Of a stretch of 64,000 bases of DNA, positions 27,654-36,450 are shown one piece after another. How positions within the stretch are numbered: position 1 is the first letter of the stretch; the number at the start of each line of letters is the position of its first letter. The position numbers and the translations under genes are program-made. The stretch is from Candidatus Electrothrix communis (lineage in GTDB: Bacteria; Desulfobacterota; Desulfobulbia; Desulfobulbales; Desulfobulbaceae). The DNA is taken from the NCBI GenBank assembly GCA_030644725.1, contig CP130629.1, forward strand, positions 1,838,795-1,902,794. Reading direction: 5' to 3'. The notes beneath the pieces are model-generated. The model was not told the DNA's origin. It saw only the letters and a program-made list of their open reading frames with translations, and made no database searches.

Positions 27654-29270
27654 ATGAACTCGTCAGAGACTTCGGATCAAACTTCTCCTGCCTCACAAAA
27701 AAAACACCGTTTTTCTTCGGACACCAGAAACTCCGGTATTCTTCTCCATATTTCATCTTTGCCAAGCCCCTTTGGTATCGGCGATCTGGGCGCTGGAAGC
27801 TTTGACTTTATCGATTTTCTTGCGCAAAGCGGCCAGCAGTACTGGCAGGTCTTACCCCTTGGCCCGACAAACGAAGTATTTGGCAACTCTCCCTATATGA
27901 GCAGCTCAGCCTTTGCAGGCAATCCGCTGTTTATCAGCCCTGAACAACTCATCCGGGATGACCTGCTCAGTAAAGAAGACCTGCCTGCATATGATTTCTC
28001 CGAGTACCTTGTCGATTTTGCCCAGGCCACAGCCTGGAAAAAAAAAGTTCTTAAAAAAGCCTGGGAAACCTTCCAGCAACAGACTTCCTTGGTCGGGCAG
28101 GATCGTTTTTTTACGAAACTGACTGATGATCACCATTGGTTGAAAAAATACAGCCTTTTTATGGCCCTGAAACAACGCTTCGGGCAACAGGGCTGGTTAC
28201 AATGGCCGGAAAAAATCCGTCGCTGTCAGCCAAAAGCAATCCAAGAGGCTGAAAGAGAACTCCAGGAAGAGATTCGCTATTTTCAATTTGAGCAATATCT
28301 CTTTTTCAGGCAATGGAGAAATGTACAGGGCTACGCCCAGAAAAAAGGCATTCAGATTATAGGTGATCTGCCTATTTATGTTGGATTAGACTCAGCAGAT
28401 GTCTGGGCCAACCAGGAAATATTCACTCTATCTCCTGAAACCGGCGAACCAACGCACGTGGCTGGCGTCCCCCCTGATTATTTTAGCGAAACAGGACAGC
28501 TCTGGGGAAACCCTCTCTATCGTTGGGAGAGCACCAAGGCCGTGCAGGGAAAACTTTTTTCCTGGTGGGGGCAACGCCTGCAAGCCACCCTCTCCACGGT
28601 GGATCTTATTCGTATTGATCATTTTCGAGGCTTTGAATCCTACTGGTCTGTCCCGGCTAAAGAGGAAACCGCGCTGAACGGCTCCTGGAAGACAGGACCG
28701 GGCATATCGTTTTTTCAGCAGATGGAAGATCAGCTGGGAGACCTGCCGATTATTGCCGAGGATTTAGGCGTCATCACCCCGGCTGTGGAAAAATTGCGAG
28801 ATGATCTGGGATTTCCCGGCATGAAAATCCTCCTCTTCGCCTTTGATGGAAATCCAGAGAACGCCTACCTACCCCAGAACATAACCCGCAATTGTGTGGT
28901 CTACACAGGGACCCATGATAACGATACCGCTGTGGGCTGGCACCTCAGCGAGGAAGTCTCTGCCCATGCCAAGGAGTCAGCCAGACGTTATGCAAACTGC
29001 CATGATACGGCTTCTGATCATTTTCACAAGCAGATGATCTACTTGGCCCAATCCTCTGTGGCTGCTCTTTGTATCCTACCCATGCAGGATGTGCTGGGAT
29101 TCGGTAACGACTGCCGTATGAACCAACCCGGAACTGCTCATGATAATTGGCAATGGCGCTGCGCCCGCCATTTTATAACAGAGACTCTTGCCGCAGAGCT
29201 CCGGGACACAACAGCATTCTTTGGCAGGCTCCCTGTAAAAAAAGAAAAGAAAGTCGAAAAACAGGATTGA
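27654..29270 (+). CDS. malQ: 4-alpha-glucanotransferase (amylomaltase, GH77)
   Basis: 538 residues with the GH77 blocks SGILLHISSLPSPFGIGDLG, WQVLPLGPT, QIIGDLPIYVGLDSADVW, LIRIDHFRGFE (nucleophile Asp), PIIAEDLGVIT (acid/base Glu) and YTGTHDNDT (stabilising Asp). It is the typical bacterial length. It transfers alpha-1,4-glucan segments in cytoplasmic glycogen or maltodextrin metabolism. The first 25 residues are Ser/Thr-rich and poorly conserved, and the start lacks a strong ribosome binding site. It stands alone, directly before tRNA-Glu. Confidence 0.95.
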   Translation: MNSSETSDQTSPASQKKHRFSSDTRNSGILLHISSLPSPFGIGDLGAGSFDFIDFLAQSGQQYWQVLPLGPTNEVFGNSPYMSSSAFAGNPLFISPEQLIRDDLLSKEDLPAYDFSEYLVDFAQATAWKKKVLKKAWETFQQQTSLVGQDRFFTKLTDDHHWLKKYSLFMALKQRFGQQGWLQWPEKIRRCQPKAIQEAERELQEEIRYFQFEQYLFFRQWRNVQGYAQKKGIQIIGDLPIYVGLDSADVWANQEIFTLSPETGEPTHVAGVPPDYFSETGQLWGNPLYRWESTKAVQGKLFSWWGQRLQATLSTVDLIRIDHFRGFESYWSVPAKEETALNGSWKTGPGISFFQQMEDQLGDLPIIAEDLGVITPAVEKLRDDLGFPGMKILLFAFDGNPENAYLPQNITRNCVVYTGTHDNDTAVGWHLSEEVSAHAKESARRYANCHDTASDHFHKQMIYLAQSSVAALCILPMQDVLGFGNDCRMNQPGTAHDNWQWRCARHFITETLAAELRDTTAFFGRLPVKKEKKVEKQD

Positions 29271-29311
29271 CAAAGAGAGCTGAATAGTGTAAATACCTCT
29301 TCACACTTTAT

Positions 29312-29386
29312 GGCCCCATCGTCTAGCGGTTAGGACGACGGCCTCTCACGCCGTAAACAGGGGTTCGATTCCCCTTGGGGTCACCA
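29312..29386 (+). tRNA. tRNA-Glu (anticodon CTC)
   Basis: A 75-nt tRNA with encoded CCA. Acceptor GGCCCCA pairs with TGGGGTC, the anticodon loop reads CTC, and the T-arm is GGGGTTCGATTCCCC. It is followed by a strong terminator. tRNA genes are common integration points, and the accessory block begins just downstream. Confidence 0.97.
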
Positions 29387-29396
29387 TGGAGCTTTC

Positions 29397-29431
29397 AAGG
29401 ACTTAACGATTTTTCGTTAAGTCCTTTTTTT
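29397..29431 (+). terminator. Intrinsic terminator of tRNA-Glu
   Basis: AAGGACTTAACG / CGTTAAGTCCTT, a 12-bp perfect stem with an ATTTTT loop and a T-run. Confidence 0.95.
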
Positions 29432-29510
29432 GTTTCTGGGGATTGGAAAATACAGATGGACTTATTGCCTGCTTTAAGACTGGTGTGATCCTGGCATCAA
29501 TGAAGACAAC

Positions 29511-29596
29511 AGGGTGGGCAATATTTCGGTTCATCTCATCCTGTTTTGATAAAAAGATGTCGCGTTGTCAACGTTGTTCTCGTTGTTGTCCGTTGC
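29511..29596 (+). mobile_element. MITE-like element, truncated second copy
   Basis: About 93% identical over 86 bp to the 15425-15519 element, in the opposite orientation. The right terminal repeat is missing: the copy stops at CCGTTGC, where higB-derived sequence begins. Confidence 0.75.
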
Positions 29597-29605
29597 AGAA
29601 ACAGC

Positions 29606-29736
29606 GGGCTTGGTTCTAACTTCGGCCATTTTGCTAAAGCAATCCGTGTTTATTTGGCTAATATACTGATTTCATAGTCTTATTTTTACACTGAGTGTCA
29701 GCCGTAAATCTATTGGCCGAACTTAGAACCAAGCCC
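29606..29736. mobile_element. 131-bp MITE with 8-bp target duplication
   Basis: Terminal inverted repeats of about 23 bp begin GGGCTTGGTTCTAA and continue TTCGGCCA with one mismatch between arms. The element is flanked by perfect 8-bp direct repeats GAAACAGC (29598-29605 and 29737-29744), the hallmark of transposition. It is non-coding, and its insertion interrupts the higB-like frame. Confidence 0.92.
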
Positions 29737-29744
29737 GAAACAGC

Positions 29745-29957
29745 TCCTTTGAATCTCCTGACGCTCTTCGGGAATTATTCCCCAGCTTGGACAACTTCAA
29801 ATATAAAAACAAGTGGTTGGTCATTGATATCGGCGGCAACAACCTCAGACTTATAGCTTTCATTGAGTTCCGAGATAATCGGATATACGTGAAACACATT
29901 GTGCCGCACAGCGAATACGACAAGCTCTGTAAAAAATATGCCAAGGAGGCCGACTGA
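29745..29957 (+). pseudogene. HigB-family toxin, C-terminal remnant
   Basis: An open frame of about 70 codons encodes the C-terminal two thirds of a HigB-type mRNA interferase: NKWLVIDIGGNNLRLIAFI, NRIYVKHIVPHSEYDKL. Its stop overlaps the antitoxin start (TGATG). Upstream the frame runs straight into the 131-bp MITE, which contains an in-frame stop. Removing the MITE leads into the older MITE-like repeat rather than a HigB N-terminus. The toxin is therefore almost certainly inactive. Confidence 0.82.
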
Positions 29958-30382
29958 TGGATTTCACGCATGTAAAGGTAAAGGCGGACGACTTGTTCAG
30001 GGAAGCCGGTTTCCTCTGCAACATCAACACGGAAGCTGATTATGAACAGGCATTGGAGCTGATGGATCAACTGATTGAGGAGTATGAAAAATACCTTCCT
30101 CTGATTGAACTGCTTTCCGCTTCCATTGAACGATGGGAGCATGAAGCGGAGGAATTCGCTCAATTCAATCAACGGGTGGAGGCCCTGGACAACGGGGTTG
30201 CCGTGCTCAGAACCCTGATGGATCAATATCAGCTCAAGGCTGATGATCTGCGTGAGGAGATCGGCGGCAGGAGTTTGGTCTCCATGATTCTGAAGGGCTC
30301 ACGCAAGCTTACCCGCGACCACATTCAGGCTCTTTCGGATCGGTTTCATCTTTCACCGTCTGTTTTTTTCAGCGGGGCTTAA
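29957..30382 (+). CDS. HigA-type antitoxin (XRE HTH)
   Basis: 141 residues. An N-terminal helical half (about 20-85) is typical of the longer HigA proteins. A C-terminal helix-turn-helix (about 90-138) contains LKADDLREEIGG, VSMILKGSRKLTRDHIQALSDRF and a final PSVFF. It would bind its toxin and operator. AAGGAGG lies 9 bases upstream, and its start overlaps the toxin stop. With the toxin broken it is an orphan antitoxin that may survive for regulation or as an anti-addiction factor. Confidence 0.87.
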   Translation: MDFTHVKVKADDLFREAGFLCNINTEADYEQALELMDQLIEEYEKYLPLIELLSASIERWEHEAEEFAQFNQRVEALDNGVAVLRTLMDQYQLKADDLREEIGGRSLVSMILKGSRKLTRDHIQALSDRFHLSPSVFFSGA

Positions 30383-30399
30383 ACAGGAAGAGCGGCTCA

Positions 30400-33300
30400 T
30401 CACCCGGCAGCAGCCAGTTTCGCATTTTTGGCGAGATTTTCATCCAGTCGGTCGATTGTCCATTCTAGGCGTTCTTTGATGGCCCCTTCCTGCCCCGGTA
30501 CTTGGCAGGGTTTGAGGTTTTTGAGGATGTCTTTCAGCTTGCTCACGTCTTCTTTTTTGCCGGTGTATTCCAGGTTCCAGAGGGCGAGGTCGATGGCTCG
30601 GAAGGCGGCGTAGGGGAAGGGTGAGGGGAGATCGTCGGGGTCGAAGTTTTGGTGGGCTTGGATGATTTTGCCGATCAGGGTGGCATCGGCAGCTCCGGCG
30701 GCTATCCTGCTTGCCAAGGCACGGATGGCTGCTTGGCGGACCTGGTAGAGGGGGTGATTAAGTAGGTCAATGCCGGTGGTTTCCGGCTTGATGCGGGCCA
30801 GGGCGTTGCCGAGCATATATTCCCAATGTTCTTTTTTCCAGGTTTTATCCTGTTGTTTAAGCTCATTCGAGCTAGTATTCTGCTTATCGCTGTCCCGCTC
30901 TTTGCGCCAGACTACCTTTTCCCGTTCCAGTTCCTTGAGTTCGTTTTCTATGTAATCGTAGGCCGGAGCGTATGCCATGCGGCCAAGCCACATTAAGCAG
31001 CGATAGCGAATCGAATATTCCTTCGTATTTTCCCGATCCAGCTTGGTCAACAAAACGTAAAGATCGGCGGCGTAATTTTCGCTATCAGTTTTACCAAAGG
31101 CGTCAATCACACTGAGACGAAGTATGTTTTTTTGTCCAGGATCTGATAAAGTCGTTTGAAGTTTAGTGCGAATTTGTTTTTCCATCCTTGGGTACTTTCC
31201 AGCCTTTTCCTGCCCTCGGAAGGATATCAGACGACCAAGTGTATTGATAATACTCTCCCGAAATTTCAGATCAGCGTGATCGGTCATGGCCAGCAAACTC
31301 GGCATTTGGTCCTGTACCAGATCGGGGCGATATTCTCCGATGCTACCAAAAGATACAACTGCGGCTTTAACGACCTTTTGATCGTCATCCTGAAAAAGAT
31401 TGACAATAAGTTTGACTGATTGCTCCGTGAAAATATCACCGAGAATGTAAGCCGCATCTACCCTCCCGTTATTCTTGACGGAAGAAACTTTCTCCTGCAT
31501 TTCCTTTAAACTTTTTTCCTGCCAAGCTTGTAACTGATCCGACGCATAGCCTATGCAGTTTAATGCTTGAGCTGCTGTCTGTTGCGTATCGAAACTTCTG
31601 TCATCAAGGAGCTTGGTAATCTCTGTGATTACAGAGGTAGCTTGCAATTTCCCAAGAGCGTACGCCGCCGCCTGACGCACGTCCGCATCTTCATCCATGA
31701 GGAGTTCAGTAAGTTCAGGTGCAGCTGATTTGATGCCCAGTTTGCCTAGTGCAGACGCCGCTGTCTCCCGTACGTATTCGTTTTTGTCTACAAGTAGGTT
31801 GACAAGAGCTGAGAAAATTGACCTATCACCCAATTCACCAAGTGAGGATGCAACTGCCCGCCGCACGTCCGCATCTTCATCCGTGAGAAATCCAGTCAGT
31901 GCTGGTACAACAGATCTGTCGCCCAGTTTGCCTAGTGCGGACGCCGCTGCCAATCGTACGTATTTATCCTCATCTGTGAACAGATTGACAAGAGTTGAAA
32001 CAACCGATCTGTCTCCTAATTGGCCGAGCGCGTACACAATCGCTCGCCGCACTTCCGCATCTTCATCCGTGAGAAGTTCGAGGAGATCAGGCATAACCGA
32101 TCTATCTCCTAATTGGCCGAGCGCGTACACAATCGTCCGCCGCACGCCCGCATTTTCATCAATGAGGAATTCGGTAAGATCAGGTGCAATTGATCTGTCA
32201 CCCAGTTTGCCTAATGCTGACGCAGCTGTCTCCCGTACGTACTTGTCTTTATCTGCAAGTAGACTGACAAGAGCTGGAACAACAGACCTGTCACCCAATC
32301 TGCCAAGTGCCAAGACAGCGGTCGTTCGTGTGTCCTCATTATCAAGCAGTTTGACGAGATCAGGTACGACAGACCTGTTGTCAAGAACGTCTAAAACATC
32401 CAATGCACGCTGTCGAACCATCATGCTTTTATCCAGAAGACGTTTAACGAAAACAGGTGCAACCGATCTGTCGTTAAGCTGATAAAGAGCTCTTGCGGAG
32501 GACATATATACGTTCCTATCCTCATCCTCAAGCAGATTGATGAGAGCAGGAATAATCGATTTTTCACCCAACCTCCCGAGCACTCCTACAGTAGTCGCCC
32601 GTACGAATGATTTCTTATCTTCAAGCAGTTTAACAATGGCTGGCATAGCCGACTTGGCGCCCAATCTTTCAAGAGCTAACACGGCAGAGTTCCGAACATA
32701 ATCGTCTTCATCCGTGAGCAGGTTGACAAGAGCTGGAACAACAGACCTGTCACCCAATCTGCCAAGTGCCCTAGCAATCGTAGTCCGCACTGACCAGTCT
32801 TTATCTTCAATCAACTGTAAAAGATCAGGCACTGTCGACTCCACACCCAGCATGCCGAGAGTTTCAACAACAACCGAGCGGACTTCCTTATCCGCAAGTA
32901 GTGCAACGAGAGCCTCAACAACAGATCTGTCACCAAACCTAAAAAGGACTTCAGCAGCCTCCCTTCGTACATTTGCATCTTCATCTGCGAATATCCTACG
33001 AACTTTGGAGATATCACCTAATTGGGCGAAAGCGGCAATAATCTTTTTTTTCGTATAACTTTGCGTCTCAGCCATATGCAGCAATAGCTCAGAATTTTTT
33101 CTGGTTCTGAGGGTAGCAAGCTGCTCAGGAAGAAAGCCGACATTCTCCGTCTTGCCGTCTCTAAGCACTGCATCAACAAGGTCATACCCTTTTTCATACA
33201 ATCCATTCTCCATATACAAAGGAATGCGGTTAGATAAAGGGAGCATTCCTACTGTATTGGCTTGGCTCTGCCCCATCTCCTCTATCGCACTCGTATAAAA

Positions 33301-34737
33301 CTTCTTATCCGCCTCAATTTGCTGACGAACAAAAGAAGCCTCATAGAGAAAGCCCCGCTGATGAAAAATATCCCATCTGTTTGGTATTCCCTGATACGCC
33401 TCGATCCGGTCAGAAATAGATTCTTTTGGGCTGAGCTGCAAATAACGGCCATAATGATTCGCCCGCCAGTTGTTGCCTGCAAACAGCAACCCGCCCGCAA
33501 ATAGTACCGCAAGACTCCCGCAAGCCAGCCTCTTCAACCGCTGCTGCGCCTTGAACTCCCTATTCCAGCTATCAATAGACTCAGAAAAAATATCATGATA
33601 CAGCTCATACCAAAACTCTTCCCCCCGCTTCTGCCGCCGAAGAATAGCATCATCTTGGAGTCGATCCAAAACCGGTTGTAACTCTTCCACATCAGCACGG
33701 GCCAACTCAGCCAATCGCCCCAAAGGATGAGCAATCTTAACCGCCCGAGTACCGACCAGATGATCAAAGGCTGCCGAGGCAAGGGCCTGTTCTTTTTTAC
33801 TGAACAGATCAATCTTGCCGAGAAAGTACGAGTTCAATATCCCGGCTGTTTTCCCGGCCTTTTCATAAGCCACATGGGTAATCTGTTTGGCCTTCTCATC
33901 CAGATGCCGCTCCCATAACTCTTGACAAACAATCTGCAAATGGGGTGGTTCCACCAAAAGCGGCAATTCCTTGAGTTTGATCAGTTCCTGAACCCCGAAC
34001 TGCCGTTCCTGCTCCCGCTTAGCCAAATCATGCAGCACCTGATCCAATAAGGCTTCTTGATCTTTCGTCTTCGGGGCAAAACAATACCCGGTCCCTTCAA
34101 GAGGCTTTTCTATCGCCTCACGGGCTTGCTCACAGGTCAGCTTCTCAAGGCGAAAATAGTTGTCAAAGACACCAGGCAGAGATTCCTTGAAGCTGTTCAA
34201 CTCCAGCGCAAAATCTTCACGCATAGAAAAAACAAAAGAAACAGGCAGGCTGCGGTCAAGAACTGCCGCGCTCAATTCTTCAATAAAGGGCTGGAACTCC
34301 GGCTTGAAACGATGATAATTGAACAACTCCTCAAACTGATCAAGCAGGAGGATAAGCTGGCCGCTGCTGAAAAGCGTGCAGGACCGGAGTATACTTTTTA
34401 GAGAAACCTCCTTATACGACTCGCCATAATGCTCGCTCACCGCCTGTTTAAAGGCCTGCGGAGAAGCCGACCAGACATTATAATAGATCAGCTCGATATT
34501 GCTGTCAGTCCGCAGTTCCGGCATGATCCCGGCCTGGAGCAAAGAACTTTTACCCACCCCACTGGCTGCCAGCAACAGAGTCAACCGGTTGGCCCGAATT
34601 TTATCCAAAAGAATACTGGTTTCGTTACTGCGACCGAAGAAACGATCCTTTTCCTGTTCCGTAAAGGGCCGCAGCCCGATATAGGGCTGAAAACCGGAAC
34701 CGGCTTGATGGCGTGATGCTGTCTGAGAAGAACTCAT
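30400..34737 (-). CDS. STAND NTPase (nSTAND1-like) with 16 HEAT repeats
   Basis: 1445 residues. The N-terminal nSTAND1-type NTPase (about 18-400) opens with PYIGLRPFTEQEKDRFFGR, Walker A AASGVGKSS (about 57-65) and Walker B LILLLDQFEE (128-137). A hydrophobic segment at about 403-420 may be a TM or a buried helix. Residues 574-1067 are sixteen 31-residue HEAT units around GDRSVVPALVxLLxDED; the units from about 31900 to 32330 are the most alike. More divergent HEAT-like helices run to the end. STAND proteins are signal-activated oligomerising switches; the HEAT array would be the sensor. Its start overlaps the protease-SIR2 stop by four bases, so the pair is translationally coupled. Confidence 0.92.
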   Translation of the reverse strand: MSSSQTASRHQAGSGFQPYIGLRPFTEQEKDRFFGRSNETSILLDKIRANRLTLLLAASGVGKSSLLQAGIMPELRTDSNIELIYYNVWSASPQAFKQAVSEHYGESYKEVSLKSILRSCTLFSSGQLILLLDQFEELFNYHRFKPEFQPFIEELSAAVLDRSLPVSFVFSMREDFALELNSFKESLPGVFDNYFRLEKLTCEQAREAIEKPLEGTGYCFAPKTKDQEALLDQVLHDLAKREQERQFGVQELIKLKELPLLVEPPHLQIVCQELWERHLDEKAKQITHVAYEKAGKTAGILNSYFLGKIDLFSKKEQALASAAFDHLVGTRAVKIAHPLGRLAELARADVEELQPVLDRLQDDAILRRQKRGEEFWYELYHDIFSESIDSWNREFKAQQRLKRLACGSLAVLFAGGLLFAGNNWRANHYGRYLQLSPKESISDRIEAYQGIPNRWDIFHQRGFLYEASFVRQQIEADKKFYTSAIEEMGQSQANTVGMLPLSNRIPLYMENGLYEKGYDLVDAVLRDGKTENVGFLPEQLATLRTRKNSELLLHMAETQSYTKKKIIAAFAQLGDISKVRRIFADEDANVRREAAEVLFRFGDRSVVEALVALLADKEVRSVVVETLGMLGVESTVPDLLQLIEDKDWSVRTTIARALGRLGDRSVVPALVNLLTDEDDYVRNSAVLALERLGAKSAMPAIVKLLEDKKSFVRATTVGVLGRLGEKSIIPALINLLEDEDRNVYMSSARALYQLNDRSVAPVFVKRLLDKSMMVRQRALDVLDVLDNRSVVPDLVKLLDNEDTRTTAVLALGRLGDRSVVPALVSLLADKDKYVRETAASALGKLGDRSIAPDLTEFLIDENAGVRRTIVYALGQLGDRSVMPDLLELLTDEDAEVRRAIVYALGQLGDRSVVSTLVNLFTDEDKYVRLAAASALGKLGDRSVVPALTGFLTDEDADVRRAVASSLGELGDRSIFSALVNLLVDKNEYVRETAASALGKLGIKSAAPELTELLMDEDADVRQAAAYALGKLQATSVITEITKLLDDRSFDTQQTAAQALNCIGYASDQLQAWQEKSLKEMQEKVSSVKNNGRVDAAYILGDIFTEQSVKLIVNLFQDDDQKVVKAAVVSFGSIGEYRPDLVQDQMPSLLAMTDHADLKFRESIINTLGRLISFRGQEKAGKYPRMEKQIRTKLQTTLSDPGQKNILRLSVIDAFGKTDSENYAADLYVLLTKLDRENTKEYSIRYRCLMWLGRMAYAPAYDYIENELKELEREKVVWRKERDSDKQNTSSNELKQQDKTWKKEHWEYMLGNALARIKPETTGIDLLNHPLYQVRQAAIRALASRIAAGAADATLIGKIIQAHQNFDPDDLPSPFPYAAFRAIDLALWNLEYTGKKEDVSKLKDILKNLKPCQVPGQEGAIKERLEWTIDRLDENLAKNAKLAAAG

Positions 34738-36449
34738 AAGGCCGCCTCCAATTTCTGAACAAAATCTGCAAGGGCAAGGTCATGGACCTTCACTCCCTTG
34801 TATCGCCAGAAGTCATGATCAAAGGAAGGAATATTTTCCTGAACAACAAGGGAAGCGGCATCATTATGCTGCAATTCCTTGAGAAACCCGATCAGCAGAC
34901 GCTCTTCCCAACTCTGTGGATGATGTCCTATGAACCAAAGGGAACAGAGCGAACTCTTTAGCCTTTTACTGATATAGTTAGGAAATTGCTGCTCAATTAA
35001 CCTGTTAAAGGCAAAGTAATCCCGCTCCGCCAGTAGCAGATGCTCCTGATTTCCGACAATACCGCCACGTAGCCGATAAATCACTGAATAACCATCCTTA
35101 ATTGGATCAAGAGCCGAAATTTTATCCGGGGTGCAGCTGACCTCCTCTTTATCCGAATAGATCAATAGGCATTTCCCCTCTTCCATGTTCGGATATATCT
35201 CCACAAAATCCCGCCGTTTTGCCCGCAAAATCTCTTGGAGCATATTGTCATAACCAGCTGAAATAACCATAAAGGGTTGTTCAAAATCGGCAAGCACTTC
35301 ATGTAACACGACAGTGGATGTTTTTCTGTCCATCAGCTCACGGAATTCATGAACCAGATCAGTCCGGCTACTTCTCGGGGAAATCAGTTTCTGCTCACAC
35401 AATTCCGACAAGGGGGCCTGACAGCCGCCCTGACAGAGGCATTTTTTTATTTCCGCTGTCGAGGGAATTTGTGCGCCGAGGAGATGCGATATCTCCTGAC
35501 CAAGACAGAGGATGACCTCGCCTCGTGCAAGTTGTTTGGCAAGCCGTAGATAATCCGGCCCTTCAGCAATGTCTTGCCTTTTTTGGTCCAAGGACTCCAG
35601 AAAACGAACAAGCACTTCCCATTCATCAGGCCGGTCAGCGGCATTGCCGATTTTTTCCAACAAGGCTTCATCTTCAGGACAAAGCCCTTTCTCCTCCATC
35701 CGTTTGAACTCGTTGCGAACAGCCTTGGTAAGCCTGTCGTACAGCTTGTCATCAATATCGAAATCCGGCAACAGGCTCCGCAGCTGTTTTTTCGCCAAGG
35801 CAATGCGGTCAGCAGGAGCTAAAGCCGTACACAGCGCGGAGAAGGAAGGGCTAAGGCTCTCAATCTCCGGATAAATGGTTTTCAGATTCGAAATATCAAC
35901 AGCATAGCCGTATTTTCCGTTAGCAACCCGCTCACTGACCACGCCGATTAAACGACCATTCTCGTCGCAGAGTGGAGAGCCGCTGTAGCCGCCCTTCAGT
36001 TGGCAGAAATCATCATCTGTAATATGCAGATCCCAGGTCGGAATATATCCCCCGTCAGAAGACTGACGAGGGGCATTCTGTCCCAAGTGACCTTCTATCC
36101 TTCTGAGCCCATAATTTTTATTGACAAGACTGAACCCACGAAGCTGAATTTTATCGCCTTCCTCCCTCTTGGTTATGCGATTCTGCAAGGGAGGCGGAGA
36201 ATCGTCCCAAGGAATGCTCAACAAAGCCAGATCAATGGCATCAATTGCTCCGATCTTTACAATGTCGGCCTGATCAATTTCCTGCCCAATGACCTTTACG
36301 CGATCGTCAAGGTCTTTCACGACATGAGCGCAGGTCAAAATAAAAAGCCGTTTGTCTTTGCACGCAACGGCAAAACCGGTGCCAAACTTTTTATTCTTGT
36401 CCGGTTCTGGACTAGCCAGCCGAAAGACAGTGTTTTGATCAATTTGCAT
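34734..36449 (-). CDS. Trypsin-like serine protease fused to a SIR2-like domain
   Basis: 571 residues from the ATG at 36449, one base after the upstream stop; longer starts enter that gene. Residues 1-195 form a trypsin fold with an intact triad: His42 (LTCAHVV), Asp73 (AIDLALLSI), Ser156 (GGYSGSP). Residues 200-297 are a helical segment the size of an effector-associated adaptor. Residues 298-571 resemble a SIR2-like domain: VILCLGQEIS (for GAGxS), FMVISAGYD (for TTNYD), YRLRGGI (for KLHG) and LWFIGHHPQSWEERLL (for FLGYSxxD). The SIR2 catalytic Asn and His positions appear to be Gly and Arg, so NADase activity is doubtful. Middle gene of the operon. Confidence 0.85.
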   Translation of the reverse strand: MQIDQNTVFRLASPEPDKNKKFGTGFAVACKDKRLFILTCAHVVKDLDDRVKVIGQEIDQADIVKIGAIDAIDLALLSIPWDDSPPPLQNRITKREEGDKIQLRGFSLVNKNYGLRRIEGHLGQNAPRQSSDGGYIPTWDLHITDDDFCQLKGGYSGSPLCDENGRLIGVVSERVANGKYGYAVDISNLKTIYPEIESLSPSFSALCTALAPADRIALAKKQLRSLLPDFDIDDKLYDRLTKAVRNEFKRMEEKGLCPEDEALLEKIGNAADRPDEWEVLVRFLESLDQKRQDIAEGPDYLRLAKQLARGEVILCLGQEISHLLGAQIPSTAEIKKCLCQGGCQAPLSELCEQKLISPRSSRTDLVHEFRELMDRKTSTVVLHEVLADFEQPFMVISAGYDNMLQEILRAKRRDFVEIYPNMEEGKCLLIYSDKEEVSCTPDKISALDPIKDGYSVIYRLRGGIVGNQEHLLLAERDYFAFNRLIEQQFPNYISKRLKSSLCSLWFIGHHPQSWEERLLIGFLKELQHNDAASLVVQENIPSFDHDFWRYKGVKVHDLALADFVQKLEAAL

Positions 36450-36450
36450 T

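Noticed and set aside
31537-33018. Regular 93-bp periodicity considered as a CRISPR or other repeat array
   Set aside because: The units are coding, 31-residue HEAT repeats without spacer-like unique segments. No CRISPR array was seen anywhere in the window.
31697-33058. Long Ser/Thr/Arg-rich frames on the plus strand opposite the HEAT array
   Set aside because: They are the antisense of the 93-bp HEAT repeats. Their low-complexity, periodic composition comes from the repeat, and they have no ribosome binding site or known motif.
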